From positions 5,834,997-5,898,996 of the forward strand of contig OZ036007.1 of assembly GCA_964035015.1 (NCBI GenBank): 64,000 bases of DNA. The letters run 5' to 3'. Position numbers and translations under genes: made by a program. The stretch is from Corallium rubrum. Taxonomy: Eukaryota > Cnidaria > Anthozoa > Scleralcyonacea > Coralliidae. The notes under the pieces were generated by a model. The model was not told where the DNA came from, searched no databases, and saw only the letters and a list, made by a program, of their open reading frames with translations. This document shows positions 10,380 to 21,900 of this stretch, piece by piece (position 1 is the first letter of the stretch; the number at the start of each line of letters is the position of its first letter).

Positions 10380-12072
10380 CTGAATTGACGGAATCTATCA
10401 TAATTCACCTGGTCCGGATAAGATAAACATGCGTGTTATCAAAGACTGCCTCCCTGTCATTTTAGGTCCTCTTACACATATAATAAACTGCTCTCTTATG
10501 ACAGGCATGTTCCCTGACTTATGGAAGATTTCTGAAGTAATACCATTGCTAAAGGACGGAGACCACGAGGTTGCCTCAAATAATCGACCCCTTTCACTTC
10601 TTGTGGTTGTATCAAAGGTGTGTGAAAAAGTTGCTCTACAACAATTCAGCTCATACCTAACAGAGAACCAGCGTATATCATCACATCAAAGCGGAAACAG
10701 AAGATTTCACTCTACAGAAACCCTAAACATCTTCATTAGTGACACCATGTTGAATGCCATTGATAAAAAGAAGGTAACAGCACTTATCTTATTGGATTTA
10801 TCCAAAGCCTTTGACAGTGTCAGCCACTCAATTTTATTGCACAAACTGAGCTGTGTCGGCGCCTCGTCCGAAACGGTTAAATGGTTTAAGAGCTATTTGT
10901 CAGGTATATCTCAATACGTACGGATCGGATCATCTGTGTCATCAACTCTTCCCATCACCCATGGTGTACCGCAGGGCGCAATATTATCACCGCTTCTATT
11001 CTGCATTTATATAAACGATCTACCAGCGGCCACACAATCATGTAATCTTGACTCATACGTTGACGATTCAAAACTTTATCAGTCATTCTCTATTAAAGAT
11101 ATGGAACAGACAACAGTCAATCTGGAGGAAGACCTTCACAGAGCCGCTAGGTGGTGTTTTGAGCACCAATTATTAATCAATCCCGACAAAACCAAATTTC
11201 TTCTCATCGGCTCAAGGCCCATGTTACAAAATTTACGCACAGAAATGTCTCTGAAATTCTTGAAAAAGACCATCAGTCCGGTACCGTCAGCCAAAGATTT
11301 AGGAATCAACTTTGACACATTCTTATCGTTTGACGATCATATCTCTAAACTGGTTTCGACGTGTATGAGTAAATTGTGTCAGATTAACCGTGTCAAGGAT
11401 AGTTTGGACAGAGAAACATTACTACTAGTCATCGAAACACTTGTAATTAATAAGCTCTTGTACTGCTCTACGGTTTGGTCCAACACATCATCTAAGAATA
11501 TAAAGAAGCTTCAAACAGTACAGAACTTCGCCTGCAGAATCATTACAAAAACCAGGAAATTCGATCACGTTACACCAGCTCTGCGTGAACTTAATTGGCT
11601 TCCTGTTGAACAATTGCTTTTGTACAGAGATACTGTAATGGCCTATAAATGTTTCAACGATCTTGCACCTAGTTATTTAATAAATAAGTTCACCAAGCGC
11701 TCTGAAATATATAATTGCTCGACACGAAATCATCACCTTTTAGACATTCCACTTTTTAAAACTTCTTCAGGGCAAAGAACATTTTACTATAGAGCAGTAA
11801 AAATATGGAATGATTTAGATGACGATCTTAAGCAGATTACAACGCTTAGTAAATTTAAACGAAAACTCAGAGAACAATTATTAAGAAATTTTTATAGCAT
11901 ATCTTAACCATTTAGGGTGCATAACATTTACTTATGTAATTTTTAAATACAACATTGTAAATATATTCGATACACATATTATATAAATAGTTTTTAATAT
12001 TTAATCATTGTAATTGAGTGTAGAAAAGCCCTTAGGGGAACACACAATAAAGTATCTATCTATCTATCTATA
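10380..12072 (+). mobile_element. 5'-truncated CR1/L2-like LINE inserted in the hAT element
   Basis: Reverse-transcriptase coding sequence ends at 11907. A 3' untranslated region ends with AATAAAG and (TATC)n at about 12046-12072, the tail type of the other LINE remnants in this window. The upstream end lies within the RT domain, as expected for incomplete target-primed reverse transcription. No target duplication was resolved. Confidence 0.85.
10429..11907 (+). pseudogene. LINE reverse transcriptase, C-terminal 492 codons
   Basis: Copies LINE RNA at the insertion site. The frame is open from 10384 and runs through the SPGPDKIN motif just before the first Met, so the Met is not the native start. 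RT motif A is LDLSKAFDSVSH, motif B is HGVPQGAILSPLLF and motif C is SYVDDSKLY (YVDD instead of the common YADD). The thumb and C-terminal region follow (NKLLYCSTVW, LNWLPVEQ), ending with FKRKLREQLL. The endonuclease domain and N-terminal RT are missing, so the copy is dead although its remaining frame is intact. CR1/L2 clade assignment rests on motif style and the microsatellite tail. Confidence 0.85.
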
Positions 12073-12726
12073 ATTTATATGGTCTACCATCTACGGAACG
12101 TTAAAAGTAAACCGTATACCTAAGTGTGTTACATGTTGCGTCTTAAAACTGCGTCTATGGACTATTATGATATTATGTAAAATGTTAATCATAGAAAATG
12201 GAAGGCAATATGCAGGAATTTACCGCTTGCTTGAATTGAACGTGGCTAAGCTTATGCGTCAATTTATATTATAGGCTTTATAGCTACTAAACAGCGAGAG
12301 AAACAAAACTAAGCGCCGATATAATAAAATCTCAATCCATTTCCTGCGAGTTAGGAAACCGTAATTCAAGATATTTTTCACATATATCTGAAAACGCGCA
12401 AATGTGTATATGAAATATATACTGTGTAGCTGACAATGCCTGACATTGAAATAAGACCCGACTATGCATTACGGCATGTTCCGCGGGGGGTGATTTCCCG
12501 TTTTGTCTCATAATTATGCACTTTCACCTACGTCACCGTACCTGATTAAGCCCGCAGTTTATTTTGTCACTTTTAAATTCATGGGCTAACACACATCGAA
12601 TACGTACGCCGTGAAACTTCGGGAATTTTTTAAAATTTTAGTCTCTGTATTCTGTAACAGTGTAATGGCATTTTAAAAACCTTTTAGCGTACAGAATGCT
12701 ACAGTAGAGGCCCAGTAGAGTGAGCA
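12073..12726 (+). other. hAT 5' non-coding region downstream of the LINE
   Basis: No coding sequence. It presumably carries the transposase promoter; no clear TATA box was identified. Confidence 0.5.
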
Positions 12727-15432
12727 ATGAGTTCTGCAAGTGGCGGTCGAGACCGAGACAAGAATCGTAAACACGTCTCTGGAGCAGCAAAACGCAAAGC
12801 GAAGGAACAACGTGCCGCACGGGAAAGGAACGTATTGAGCAAAGTACCAAAAATCTCAACACTGTTTAGTTCCAATAGCAGCGCTCCAAGCGGTGAGACT
12901 AGCGACGCGGACGCCGGTAGTAGCAGTATCTCTATAGATGTACTCGCGGATGTGCAATATCAGCATCATGACGAAGGCGCTAGTGCATCGAGCACAACTG
13001 TGTCTGAGACAATACCGGCAACAGAGACACCTGTAACATCTAATGATCCTTCCGATCCCCATTCGTGTGATTTAGGAATTCGGCCTGATAACATTTCGAA
13101 CAGTATGAGAGAATACTGGGCGACGAAAGGAAGTAGCGACTGCAGTAATTCGGACGCAGATTTTAGTGCTACGTCTATGCTGCTCGAAGGAGATAAATAC
13201 AAGCGACAGTGCCAGAAAAGTATGTTCACATACACGCACCAACTCACGAAGGAGCAACATCCTCGCACTTGGCTCTGTTACTCACCATCTCAACATGCAC
13301 TGTACTGTTTTGCATGCAAACTGATGACAGATGTCTCCGTTTTTGGAAAGCAGGGATGCAGTGACTGGAAACACGCTTCTCAACAAATTTCACGCCATGA
13401 GAAAAGTTTAAATCACCGACAAGCCATGGTTCAGCTACTACAACGCAGTGATGCAAATTATCGTGTTGATGCAGAACTTGTTAGACAGGCGAAGGCAGAG
13501 CGCGATTATTGGTGTTCAGTCCTAGAGCGGGTGGTCGAAACTATTGGCTTACTGGGTGAGCGCGGCTTAGCATTTCGTGGCTCAGATGAAGTTGTCGGTT
13601 CATCCAAGAACGGAAACTACTTGGGCATATTGGAACTGGTGGCGAAGTTCGATCCCTTTCTTGCGCAGCATATTAAGTTAAACGCAAACAAGGGACGGGG
13701 TCACACATCTTATCTGTCTAAGACAATTTGTGAAGAATTAATCGATTTGATGGGAAATCGTGTGCTCGATCACATTATTTCGGAAGTGAAGTCGGCAAAA
13801 TATTTCTCGGTTTCTGTCGATTCAACCCCAGATATATCTCACGTTGATCAGCTCACCTGCATTCTACGGTACGTTTTGCCATCGGGTCCTGTTGAACGGT
13901 TTGTAACCTTCCTGGACATGCAAGGTCACAGTGGGCGGGAACTAGCGGAAAGCTTACTCACATCCTTGAGAACACATGGCATTAATATAACAGACTGCCG
14001 AGGTCAGTCATACGACAACGCGAGCAACATGAGTGGTAAGTATAATGGCATGCAGGCCATTATCCGGCAACATTGTGAGATGGCTCATTATGTCCCCTGC
14101 GCTGCACATTCTCTTAACTTGGTTGGTCAATCTGCAGCAGGTTGCTGCCTGGCAGCCGTTGCCTTCTTCAAATTTCTTCAAGGATTGTATTCCTTTTTTT
14201 CTGCTTCAACGCATCGCTGGAAAGTTCTAAATGATAAACTTTCAAGCAGAAGTCTTCCAACTGTCAAACGCATGTCTGATACTCGCTGGTCCGCACGCGC
14301 AGATGCGACGAAAGCACTAGTGGACGGATATGACGAAATTTGCGATGCCTTGGTGGAAATTGCCGACGACGATGAACAGAAAGCTGACACCCGGGAAGAA
14401 GCTCGTGGTCTTGTCAACAACATGAACCGCCTGGAAATAGCCATACTTGCTGTTTTGTGGTACCATATTCTGCATCGTTTTCACGGCAGCAGTCAAATTC
14501 TACAGTCCGCCGAGCAAGACCTCAATTCAGCCGTTGCGATCTACGAGTCTCTTGTGGATTTTATCCGAAAGCTGCGGACCAGATTCAAAGAGTTCGAAAC
14601 CAATGGAAAGGTACTGAGTGAATGTGACCATTACAAGGAAGAAGTCCAACGAGTGTGTCAACGTAATCGCCGTTACGATGATCCAGAAGCAGCGCCTGAA
14701 CTGCCGCAGACTCCAGTCGACAAGTTTCGTACAGGAACGTTTCTGGTAATTGTTGACAGCATCGCCAGTGAATTGCAGAAACGACTGGGTGCGTATTCAG
14801 AAATTGCTGCTAAGTTTGGCTTCTTGCGAACGCTCAAGGACTTGCCAAACGAGCAAGTGACCGAATGCGCGATAAATCTGCAAAACGCATACCCCGCAGA
14901 TCTCGAAGACAGCCTATCTGACGAACTATTGCAATTTTCAAGTTTTCTGAACACAGATTTTGTCAAGAAATCGTTAGAAGAAACTGTTTCTCCAACAATC
15001 CCTGCCACTTCTTCAGCGGCCATGCCTGAGACATCCTCTGATGAATCTGAGAGTGAAGAAACTGAGTGGGTGCCTGTGGTCACGAAAGATGACGACGATG
15101 TCAGACTGGGCGTGGAGTCGATGGAATTGCGCCTTTACCGCCTAATTGTTGCCAACAATCTGGAGACAGTATTTCCTAATACTGTAATCCTATTTCGGAT
15201 ATATTTAAGTCTGATGATCTCGAACTGTTCCGGCGAAAGGTCGTTCTCTAAGCTGAAGCTGCTTAAAAGCGAACTTCGATCTTGCATGGGGCAGGAGCGG
15301 CTGAACAGCCTCGCGCTTCTCAGCATGGAAGCCAAACTTCTGCGAAACATTTCCGTTTCATCGATCATTAATGATTTCGCAATAAAGAAATCGCGGCGTA
15401 GGCATAACGTTTACAGGGCATCTTCGGATTGA
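12727..15432 (+). CDS. hAT-family transposase, TTF/ZMYM-like type, 901 aa
   Basis: Catalyses excision and integration of the hAT element. A Ser/Asp-rich N-terminal tail (about 1-150) precedes a TTF-type zinc finger (about 158-240: YKRQC, CFACKLM, C/H residues around SDWKHASQQISRHEKSLNH). The RNase-H-like core follows, with SVDSTPDISHVDQLT and the second acidic stretch near RWSARADATKAL; a large helical insertion lies between. The C-terminal hAT dimerisation domain is about 805-885 (NTVILFRIYLSL, GERSFSKLKLLKSELRS, LALLSMEA). The frame is uninterrupted and of full family length. It starts at the first Met after the LINE insertion. It resembles ZMYM1-like proteins, which derive from this type of transposase. 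The intact frame plus perfect target duplication suggests a young insertion. Confidence 0.92.
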   Translation: MSSASGGRDRDKNRKHVSGAAKRKAKEQRAARERNVLSKVPKISTLFSSNSSAPSGETSDADAGSSSISIDVLADVQYQHHDEGASASSTTVSETIPATETPVTSNDPSDPHSCDLGIRPDNISNSMREYWATKGSSDCSNSDADFSATSMLLEGDKYKRQCQKSMFTYTHQLTKEQHPRTWLCYSPSQHALYCFACKLMTDVSVFGKQGCSDWKHASQQISRHEKSLNHRQAMVQLLQRSDANYRVDAELVRQAKAERDYWCSVLERVVETIGLLGERGLAFRGSDEVVGSSKNGNYLGILELVAKFDPFLAQHIKLNANKGRGHTSYLSKTICEELIDLMGNRVLDHIISEVKSAKYFSVSVDSTPDISHVDQLTCILRYVLPSGPVERFVTFLDMQGHSGRELAESLLTSLRTHGINITDCRGQSYDNASNMSGKYNGMQAIIRQHCEMAHYVPCAAHSLNLVGQSAAGCCLAAVAFFKFLQGLYSFFSASTHRWKVLNDKLSSRSLPTVKRMSDTRWSARADATKALVDGYDEICDALVEIADDDEQKADTREEARGLVNNMNRLEIAILAVLWYHILHRFHGSSQILQSAEQDLNSAVAIYESLVDFIRKLRTRFKEFETNGKVLSECDHYKEEVQRVCQRNRRYDDPEAAPELPQTPVDKFRTGTFLVIVDSIASELQKRLGAYSEIAAKFGFLRTLKDLPNEQVTECAINLQNAYPADLEDSLSDELLQFSSFLNTDFVKKSLEETVSPTIPATSSAAMPETSSDESESEETEWVPVVTKDDDDVRLGVESMELRLYRLIVANNLETVFPNTVILFRIYLSLMISNCSGERSFSKLKLLKSELRSCMGQERLNSLALLSMEAKLLRNISVSSIINDFAIKKSRRRHNVYRASSD

Positions 15433-15920
15433 CTCATTATAAACTACATTATAGACACCAATGCTTTGAATGTTCTAACTGCTAATGTTCTCACATGTAC
15501 ATTTGAATTTGATTTGTATGACTTTTTGTTAGGTATTTTTAGCCTTGTTAAATGTTAACGTTTTGTACGTTTGTTGTTGGATACTAAAAATGTATTTGTA
15601 AAGACCCAATTATATCCAAGTAATCCAACAAATCGTCGCAATTAATTCAGGTTGTTCAAACACCCAAATTAGCAAAATATAAAGGTTTCATTGATGTTTG
15701 AAACAAGTTTTAACGACGTAACGGAAAATTATTCATAAATCCTGGTGGAGATAGATTGGCTGCGAAATTGCGATGATTTGCGGATAAAATTGAAAACATT
15801 ATTTAACAATTTTGTGTCTTTGAATTCAATTAGTTAGGTTTTTATAAGGGGGGGGGGGGGGGACGGGGGCCTCGCGCTGAAAATCTGCCACGCGCCTCGC
15901 GCGCCGTTAATCCGGCCCTG
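15433..15920 (+). other. hAT 3' non-coding end with G15 tract
   Basis: AT-rich sequence, then an uninterrupted G15 run (15848-15862) next to the subterminal GGGGGCCTCGCGC motif and terminal repeat. No gene is present. Confidence 0.7.
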
Positions 15921-16097
15921 CACGGCAGTATGCTGTGAAATTCCCGCCTTGTTTATCGATTAGGTTCAGATTCAGATCAAATGTCGAACTTTTCAATGAA
16001 TTGAACTCAATGTAAATGAACTTAAACAATATGTTTCCTATATATTGAGTTCGACATTTGATCCGGATCTTACTAAGATTATTATGTTTTTAAAAGT

Positions 16098-16280
16098 AGC
16101 GTGCTGCGTAGGCAGTGTAGAAACAACAATCGAAATATAGCAAGGTTAGATATACTGCCGAAACAGTGAACGTAGGAGTCTAACGTTTCGAGCGAAGGCC
16201 CTTCGCTCGAAACGTTAGATTCCTTACGTTATCTGTTTCGGTAGTATATCTAACCTTGCTATATTTCGATTATTGTGTTT
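16098..16280. repeat. near-perfect foldback element
   Basis: The sequence folds on itself around position 16200. CGAAATATAGCAAGGTTAGA on the left is matched by its complement on the right, and the centre is CGAGCGAAGGCCCTTCGCTCG followed by AAACGTTAG. It begins with GTGCTGCGTAGGCAGTG, shared with copies at 46.2 kb and relatives at 27.9 and 41.5 kb. This copy lacks the CTGACGA block the others have. Confidence 0.8.
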
Positions 16281-16556
16281 TTACCGTTTCAACATCATGA
16301 AATATCTCATTGAGGGGGCGATTATATTTTACTTAAGTTTTACACTAATTAGTCTATTATTTATTTTGTAATAAGCCCATCGTTAATAAAAAGATAGCTA
16401 ACCCAGGAAAGCGTCTTCACGAAGACTAATTAATTTATTAAATCTTCGCTTTGATCACGAAACACACAAACAACGTTGATGTTCTATTTCAGTTCCTTTC
16501 AGCACTGTTTATTCACACAGTCAAGCGAACGAACGCGTATCGAAGCGAGTTCAACA

Positions 16557-16752
16557 GTTTTACAGCCTGGTTTGCTGGGATGAAAACAATCGATTACATG
16601 GACATTTTCATCCCGGGCTAGCCCGGTTGCGACAACTGGGATCCTGGCGAACCGGACTAGCTAGCCCGCTTGCCATGTAATCGAAATGTTAAAACAACAT
16701 GCGTTTTATATATAAAGCGGGCTAGCCCAGTTAACCGAGCCAGCCCGGTGGC
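16557..16752. repeat. MITE-like repeat with GCTAGCCCGG arms
   Basis: Repeated GGGCTAGCCCGG and CCCGCTTGCCATGTAATCGA segments and their complements. Related sequences with the same GGCTGGCTCGG / CCATRTAAAC theme occur at 20.8-21.0 kb and 23.4-23.6 kb. Confidence 0.5.
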
Positions 16753-16763
16753 GTGTGCTGTTA

Positions 16764-17050
16764 GGGCGCTGCCTCTCACTAATAAGGGAATAGTTAACCC
16801 CGGTTAGACGGGGTTAGTACTTGGATGGGTGACCGTCTGGGAATAACCCCGTTCTCGAGCTTGGAATACATGTGAGCATAGTAGAGTTTCGTTTGTCCGT
16901 ACTGCGAGGGGTTTTCGCCGGGTTCTCCGGTTTTCCTCCCTCCGTAAAATCAACACCTAACATCTTAGCTGTGATCCGTGGTCTGAACAATATGTCGTAT
17001 GGCGGCTGCTTGGAGCGCCTTTGGTATACCTCGACACGGCCACGTTGAAA
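16764..17050 (+). mobile_element. 5S rRNA-derived SINE, 3'-truncated
   Basis: The head matches internal 5S rRNA sequence, including GGTTAGTACTTGGATGGGTG (box C region). The body has GGGTTCTCCGGTTTTCCTCC and GACACGGCCACGTTGA. The copy stops just after this point, without the ATCCTTT tail of its relative at 19.8 kb. Not a functional 5S gene: the 5' half is rearranged. Confidence 0.88.
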
Positions 17051-17704
17051 ATCCTTATGAAGAAATTGTAACTCTTGATTATGTAATATCAAAATTATCG
17101 ATAATAAGGACATTACCCGACATGACGTCATGACATGGTAATACTACCAAACATGTTTCGCTTCGTCCCCTCCCTGAACTGAAGCTAAATTCTCTGGCAT
17201 CACCCCCTATTAATTTATATACCACCCCCTCAACCACTTCCTTGTTTGTTTGAGGTCTGGACATACATAATTTTTCTCGACGTCTGCGAGTCGCTCTTGA
17301 ATATTTGTGTTTTCTGACAAAACCTTGAGCTTTGACTTTTGTATTCGTGGTTGCAGGTGTAAAATCAGTGCTGTGATACATTATCTCCAGCTGATTCGTC
17401 ACGCTTCAGGATATTCTTAACCAAGATATAGGGTATGTACTGATGTTATGCATAATACTTTAAAAGTTTATTTAAAATCATTGTAGCGATTGCGATCGCT
17501 TAACCAGAATACTGCAATAAGATGCGTCTATATACATCTGCGTTCTTCCGTCGTTCTGCCTGTGTATGCTTTCGAGATAGAAGTTAAAGGGTTAATAACT
17601 CATTCCTGTTCGAGGACTTCCCCAGAGGTGAAAAAAATCGTCTTGCGTTAGCCAGAATGAAACACTAAAGACCAATAAGTTAGTGAACGAATAAAAGTCA
17701 CATT
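17051..17704. other. no gene recognised
   Basis: A 107-codon minus-strand frame (17079-17402) shows no recognisable motif, and I do not call it. GTTAAAGGGTTAATAAC and CGTCTTGCGTTAGCCAGAAT near 17585-17660 are fragments of the dispersed repeat seen at 7.9, 25.2 and 40.8 kb. Confidence 0.5.
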
Positions 17705-17854
17705 GTGACTTGATATTAAAGTTCGATAGGACAATATGAAAGGTATATTGCGACTCTATTTCAAAGTTTTTGTCAAACCAATCATTATTGATTCATTGGT
17801 TTTTAATAAATACGTTCAAATAGAGTCGGAATATTACCTTGAATATCAAGTCAC
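17705..17854. repeat. foldback (MITE-like), about 150 bp
   Basis: GTGACTTGATATT at the left pairs with AATATCAAGTCAC at the right, and inner segments such as CGACTCTATTT pair with AAATAGAGTCG. Confidence 0.65.
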
Positions 17855-19805
17855 AAGATGACGATTTTCGGGTTATGTTTGTATTTTATTTTAATCTTAA
17901 ATTGCCGGCTGGAATGGCTATACGCTTTTTGGTTGAAAAAGTTAGGCTGATATATAGTTTATATCTTATCAGTTAATGGCTTTCTCAGAGGGCATGGTTA
18001 AACTCGCCTGACGTTAGTCTGAATAAAATACTGAATTAAATACTGACTATATAATTTGGACAGGAAATTCGAGTTAACCTTTGTTTGTTAGGGGTCTTTT
18101 GACAGCAACTACTCGGTTGACGTTAATTAAAGGACGCGTTTATATATGTATATAATTAATACACGGTATGGTATAGACATACTTTATCAGACAATTCACC
18201 ACAATATTTAACTTCCGCCTTTGTAAATATATTGTAACTCGAATGAAGGTAAAGAGAAATTTTTCGTTTCATTATGCGAATATGGATAATTGCGACATCA
18301 ATGTATCAATATTATTCAAGAATGTCAAATTGTAGCGGCTGATGTTACAATGTTTATGTTTTCATACAAATATACATTTAAAAATATTCAAAATAAAAGG
18401 CTACCTTCTTTGAAAATTCTACCGCTAACAGGTGTCCACTTAAAACAATCCAAAACAAGTCTAAACTCAGAGTTGTGTTTTTATTGTTTCGAATGTGATC
18501 AGTTCAGTGAGATTTCAATTGACAGTTCAATCGGATCAAAAAACGCCAGTGAAGTCAATCCGAGCTCATGTTTACATGGAGAATCCGATGTGCTTGGAAC
18601 TTTGTTTTCGGTTTTGGAACACTATTTGCTGTGCTTCCCTCAATGTCTGCCATTTAGCACGACATGCACCAACCTCACTCACCTCACTCATGCGAATCAA
18701 GTAATTTTCAAGTCAGACCGTTTTTAGACGAATCAGATTGGAGACATTCAAGTCGATCCTACAATCATGGAATAATTACATTGGGACAACTTGCAACAAT
18801 GTCACTTCTAAGCAAAGATGCATTTTGCACAGTTAAGTTATCCTCCTCCCCCCCCCCCCCCCCCCCCCTCCTCCCCAATGGTACAAACATGGAATGAGTT
18901 GTGGGTAAGGCCTACCCCCAGGGAGCAACATTGCATGGTGGGGGAAGGGGGGAGGGTAGACTTGTGGGGGTAGAGGAAGAACTGTGATGGTGGTTTGAAG
19001 CAAGCGACAAATCTTTTTAAAGAGTTTACGATGCTGTCAGAAATCGCGCTCCGACGGAAAATGTCCCAATTAATTATTCTATGATTGTAGCTTGAATCTC
19101 AAGTCAATCGACTCCACTGCGTGGATTGACTTCAGCCATTCGTTTCGATCAGATCGAAAACTATCAATCTTCTCCATGTAAACACAACAAGGAGAGACAA
19201 CATACGAGATTTGACTTAATAAATCTCGTCTTTCGTAAAGTTTAACAATTTTTAAACATGTTTCGTGACTTCCTTGTCAAAATGAAGTTTCAATCACGCG
19301 AATCATAAATGCGGAAGTAGATGCTGTCTCTGAATTGTTTAAGCCAAAAATAACTTCAATCTATCAAATAATGAAAGATCTTAAAGAAAGACTTGAGTTG
19401 TAATAATATGAGGATTATTTTGTTTTTCTATACGAAATAAATAAATAAATCTGAAAGTGAAAGTCACGCCATGCATATATACACTTATATATCGGATACA
19501 CTTCAAATCGGCTTTTGTGATGATCGTGCCGTTAATTAATTAATTAATCTAGGAAGTTTTTTAGCCAGACTAATTAAGGAAGTTGAGACGCTTATTATGC
19601 TTCTGAACTGTCCAAGGTTATGTCTTCAGTCCCTCGGCTACTGAAATCAACTAAATAAGTTTTATTTGAGCTCTGACGAGGTAAGGCTTACTTTGTTACT
19701 TTGTTGTAGTATTAATATTTTATTCAAAATAAGGAAGTGTAGTATAAAATCATTACGCCACACAAAACGCGTTTATTCCTGTTGAAATTTGAGAATCTTG
19801 GATCT
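17855..19805. other. non-coding, with a decayed inverted-repeat element and a C21 tract
   Basis: GTTTACATGGAGAA-like arms near 18573 and the complement near 19175, together with CTACAATCAT(G/A)GAATAATTA near 18756 and its complement near 19075, outline an old foldback of roughly 18.5-19.2 kb. An uninterrupted C21 run lies at 18848-18868. The 145-codon frame at 18290 has no recognisable domain. Confidence 0.45.
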
Positions 19806-20161
19806 CGCGCTGCCTCTCACCAAAAAGTTAAGCCCGGTTAGACGGGGTTAGTACTTGGATGGGTGACCGCTTGGGAATGACCCCCTTATCGGGCTTGGAC
19901 TCATGTGAGTAGAGTTGTAGTTGATCTCTCCTGTGCTTCGAGGGTTTTTCGTCGGGTTCTCCGGTTTTCCTCCCTCCATAAAATCAACACCTAACATCTT
20001 AGCTGTGATCCGTGGTCTGAACTGTGTCGTTGGCGGCTGCTTGGAGCGCCTATGATATGCCTCGACACGGCCACGTTGATCTGCGTCCTTCGCAATTCAG
20101 CCGCTAGCTGCAAGAAAGGATGATTAGCCACCTGTCCTTTATCCTTTATCCTTTATCCTAA
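19806..20161 (+). mobile_element. 5S rRNA-derived SINE (SINE3 type), full length
   Basis: The 5' part matches 5S rRNA, with AGTTAAGCCCGGTTAGACGG and GTTAGTACTTGGATGGGTGA, which form the internal pol III control region. A central body contains GGGTTCTCCGGTTTTCCTCC, and the end is a CTTTATC simple-repeat tail (20135-20160). It is about 80% similar by eye to the copy at 16.8 kb over the shared part. Mobilisation would rely on a LINE with a matching tail. Confidence 0.9.
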
Positions 20162-21571
20162 TTGAGTAGATTATCACACTAACTAAAAACTAAAAAATAC
20201 AAATAGATATCTAATATATAACATTCAAAATAAAGGTAAGAGTATTTAAATAGATATTTTTAAACAGTTTAGTTTTAAACAATTAACGAGTATGCTAAAA
20301 GTATTGTCTTTGGTAGACTATCAATTAGGGTCTGTTTATGTAGGCGAGTTACCCGGCCTGCAGGTGAATTACTCGGCACATGGCAAGTTCCCGGTCGGTA
20401 GAGCAAACACTAGGGACTTTAAGAAAACACAACGACTACGACGACGACAACGTGTTTGAACAATATAATTTTATGTCATATACAAAGAGCTTTTGCAAAT
20501 GACGGTCCCAAGATCAGAGTACTTTTCATTCCGTCGTGACTCTGTTGACAACGTAGAAAAAGCATTTTTACGTTGTAAAGACAACGCGGAACCTGAGTCA
20601 CTACAGGAGCCTTGGAGAAGCTTAACATTACTCTCGCGACCACCATAGATTGAACAAGTGTATCTCTTCAAGAATTTAAGAACAAAACCAGTCCGTGTGA
20701 TTATGTATCTTGAAATTTGAATGTATAAATACACTACCATTTAATACCACTGTTAAACTTTCTACCGTAGCCGTAGTCCGTTGTCTGAATCTTAAAGTCC
20801 CCACTTTTCCGCACCGCAGTGTTTATATGAGCCAGACGAATAACTCGCCCTGGCGAGAACTCGGCACTGGCAACCGGGATCTCGGTAAGGCGGGATAAAC
20901 ATTTCCCCATATAAACACTTTTCCCGGGTAACTCGGCATAGCGGGATGAATTTTCTATCTTCGTTGTTTGTGTCGTCACTTTCGTTGATGCTAATCATCT
21001 CAAATATTACAGCTTGCCAGGCAACTCGCTTTCATATAAACAGAACGTAAAGTTTTATCGCGCCCGGTAACTCGACTGACCTAGTGCTCCATTGCCTTAA
21101 ATTCTCTAGGATAAAACGAAAACGTCTTAAAAGTTTGTAGCGGGCTTGATGTACACATAAAGCGGGGAGGTAATTGTTTCAAGCAGTTTGCAGGTCTCAA
21201 TTGCGTATAATTAAAGCGGCGTCTATGTAGTTGTAGACTGTTGGCAAACAGAACTTTGATATTGTGTCTATATCTGATTTACACATGCGGTGTACATATC
21301 AATCTCATCCACTTCTATTCTATAATAATTCAGAATCTACTGAGTTTCTTTTTTAATTGGATAAAACATGGCATCAAAACTAAAAAGAATTTTTTACGCA
21401 AAGGTTATATAAAAACGTATAGCTATAGTGTCAGTTTTTCTTCTCGAAATTAAATATATAACTATCAACCGGATGCATCTTTCGCCTTTAAAAAGAACAC
21501 ACAGGATGAAGCTTTAATTAAAGTACACATTCGAGAAATTGATGGTAAAGAAAAATCTCAAGTATTAGAAC
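20162..21571. other. non-coding; dispersed repeats with CGGGTAACTCG / ATATAAAC motifs
   Basis: Near 20330-20410 and 20815-21080, segments such as CCCGGGTAACTCGGCA and TATAAACA recur in both orientations, as in MITE ends. No coding signal was found. Confidence 0.4.
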
Positions 21572-21900
21572 ATATTATATATTTTTTTCGCATGTTTTTG
21601 TTGTACAAGCTGTCGTACGTTAAACTCAGAGAAAAACTCTGAGCTCCAGACGGGACTCGAACCCACAACCTTCCAAATGGCAGCCGGACGCTCTCACCAT
21701 TCAACATGTCCTCCTACCTAGAATTACCAGTAATCAGTAAGTGTGAAACGGCCTTGAATTACCTTTTTTCCCGGAGGGTTGTGGTTAGGTTTAGGGCCAC
21801 CGGGGGGTTGTAGGTTAGGTTTAGGGTTGCCGGGGGTTGTGGTTGGGTAATTCTAGGTACTGAGGTTGTTTTCGATATTTATATACCTGGGAACTAGTCA
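21572..21900 (-). mobile_element. tRNA-derived SINE with internal insertion
   Basis: On the minus strand: box A region (disrupted here) then box B GGTTGTGGGTTCGAGTCCCG, then GGAGCTCAGAGTTTTTCTCT. The upstream part (GAGGTTGTTTTCGATAT, GGGAACTAGTCA at 21860-21895) is shared with the copy at 52.5 kb. Between about 21712 and 21855 this copy carries an extra segment containing two to three GGTTAGGTTTAGGG-type repeats. Confidence 0.75.

Larger units (their letters stand above)
9375..15920 (+). mobile_element. hAT DNA transposon (6.5 kb) with nested LINE
   Basis: The ends are the inverted repeats CAGGGCCGGATTAA...TTAATCCGGCCCTG, flanked by the perfect 8-bp direct repeat CACGGCAG (9367-9374 and 15921-15928), the hAT signature. 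An intact transposase frame (12727-15432) lies inside. Both subterminal regions share GGCAGAT and GGGGGCCTCGCGC motifs, and the left one is expanded into a long array. A 5'-truncated LINE (about 10.38-12.07 kb) interrupts the 5' non-coding part and accounts for about 1.7 kb of the length. Confidence 0.95.

Noticed and set aside
16790..16870. Functional 5S rRNA gene
   Set aside because: Only the internal control region matches; the 5' and 3' ends of 5S rRNA are missing and the sequence continues into a SINE body shared with a second copy.
18290..18727. 145-codon frame
   Set aside because: No recognisable domain, no splice context, and it overlaps a decayed inverted-repeat element.
21770..21850. 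Interstitial telomere repeat (GGTTAGGTTTAGGG)
   Set aside because: Only two or three imperfect 30-bp repeats containing the hexamer; not a (TTAGGG)n run.
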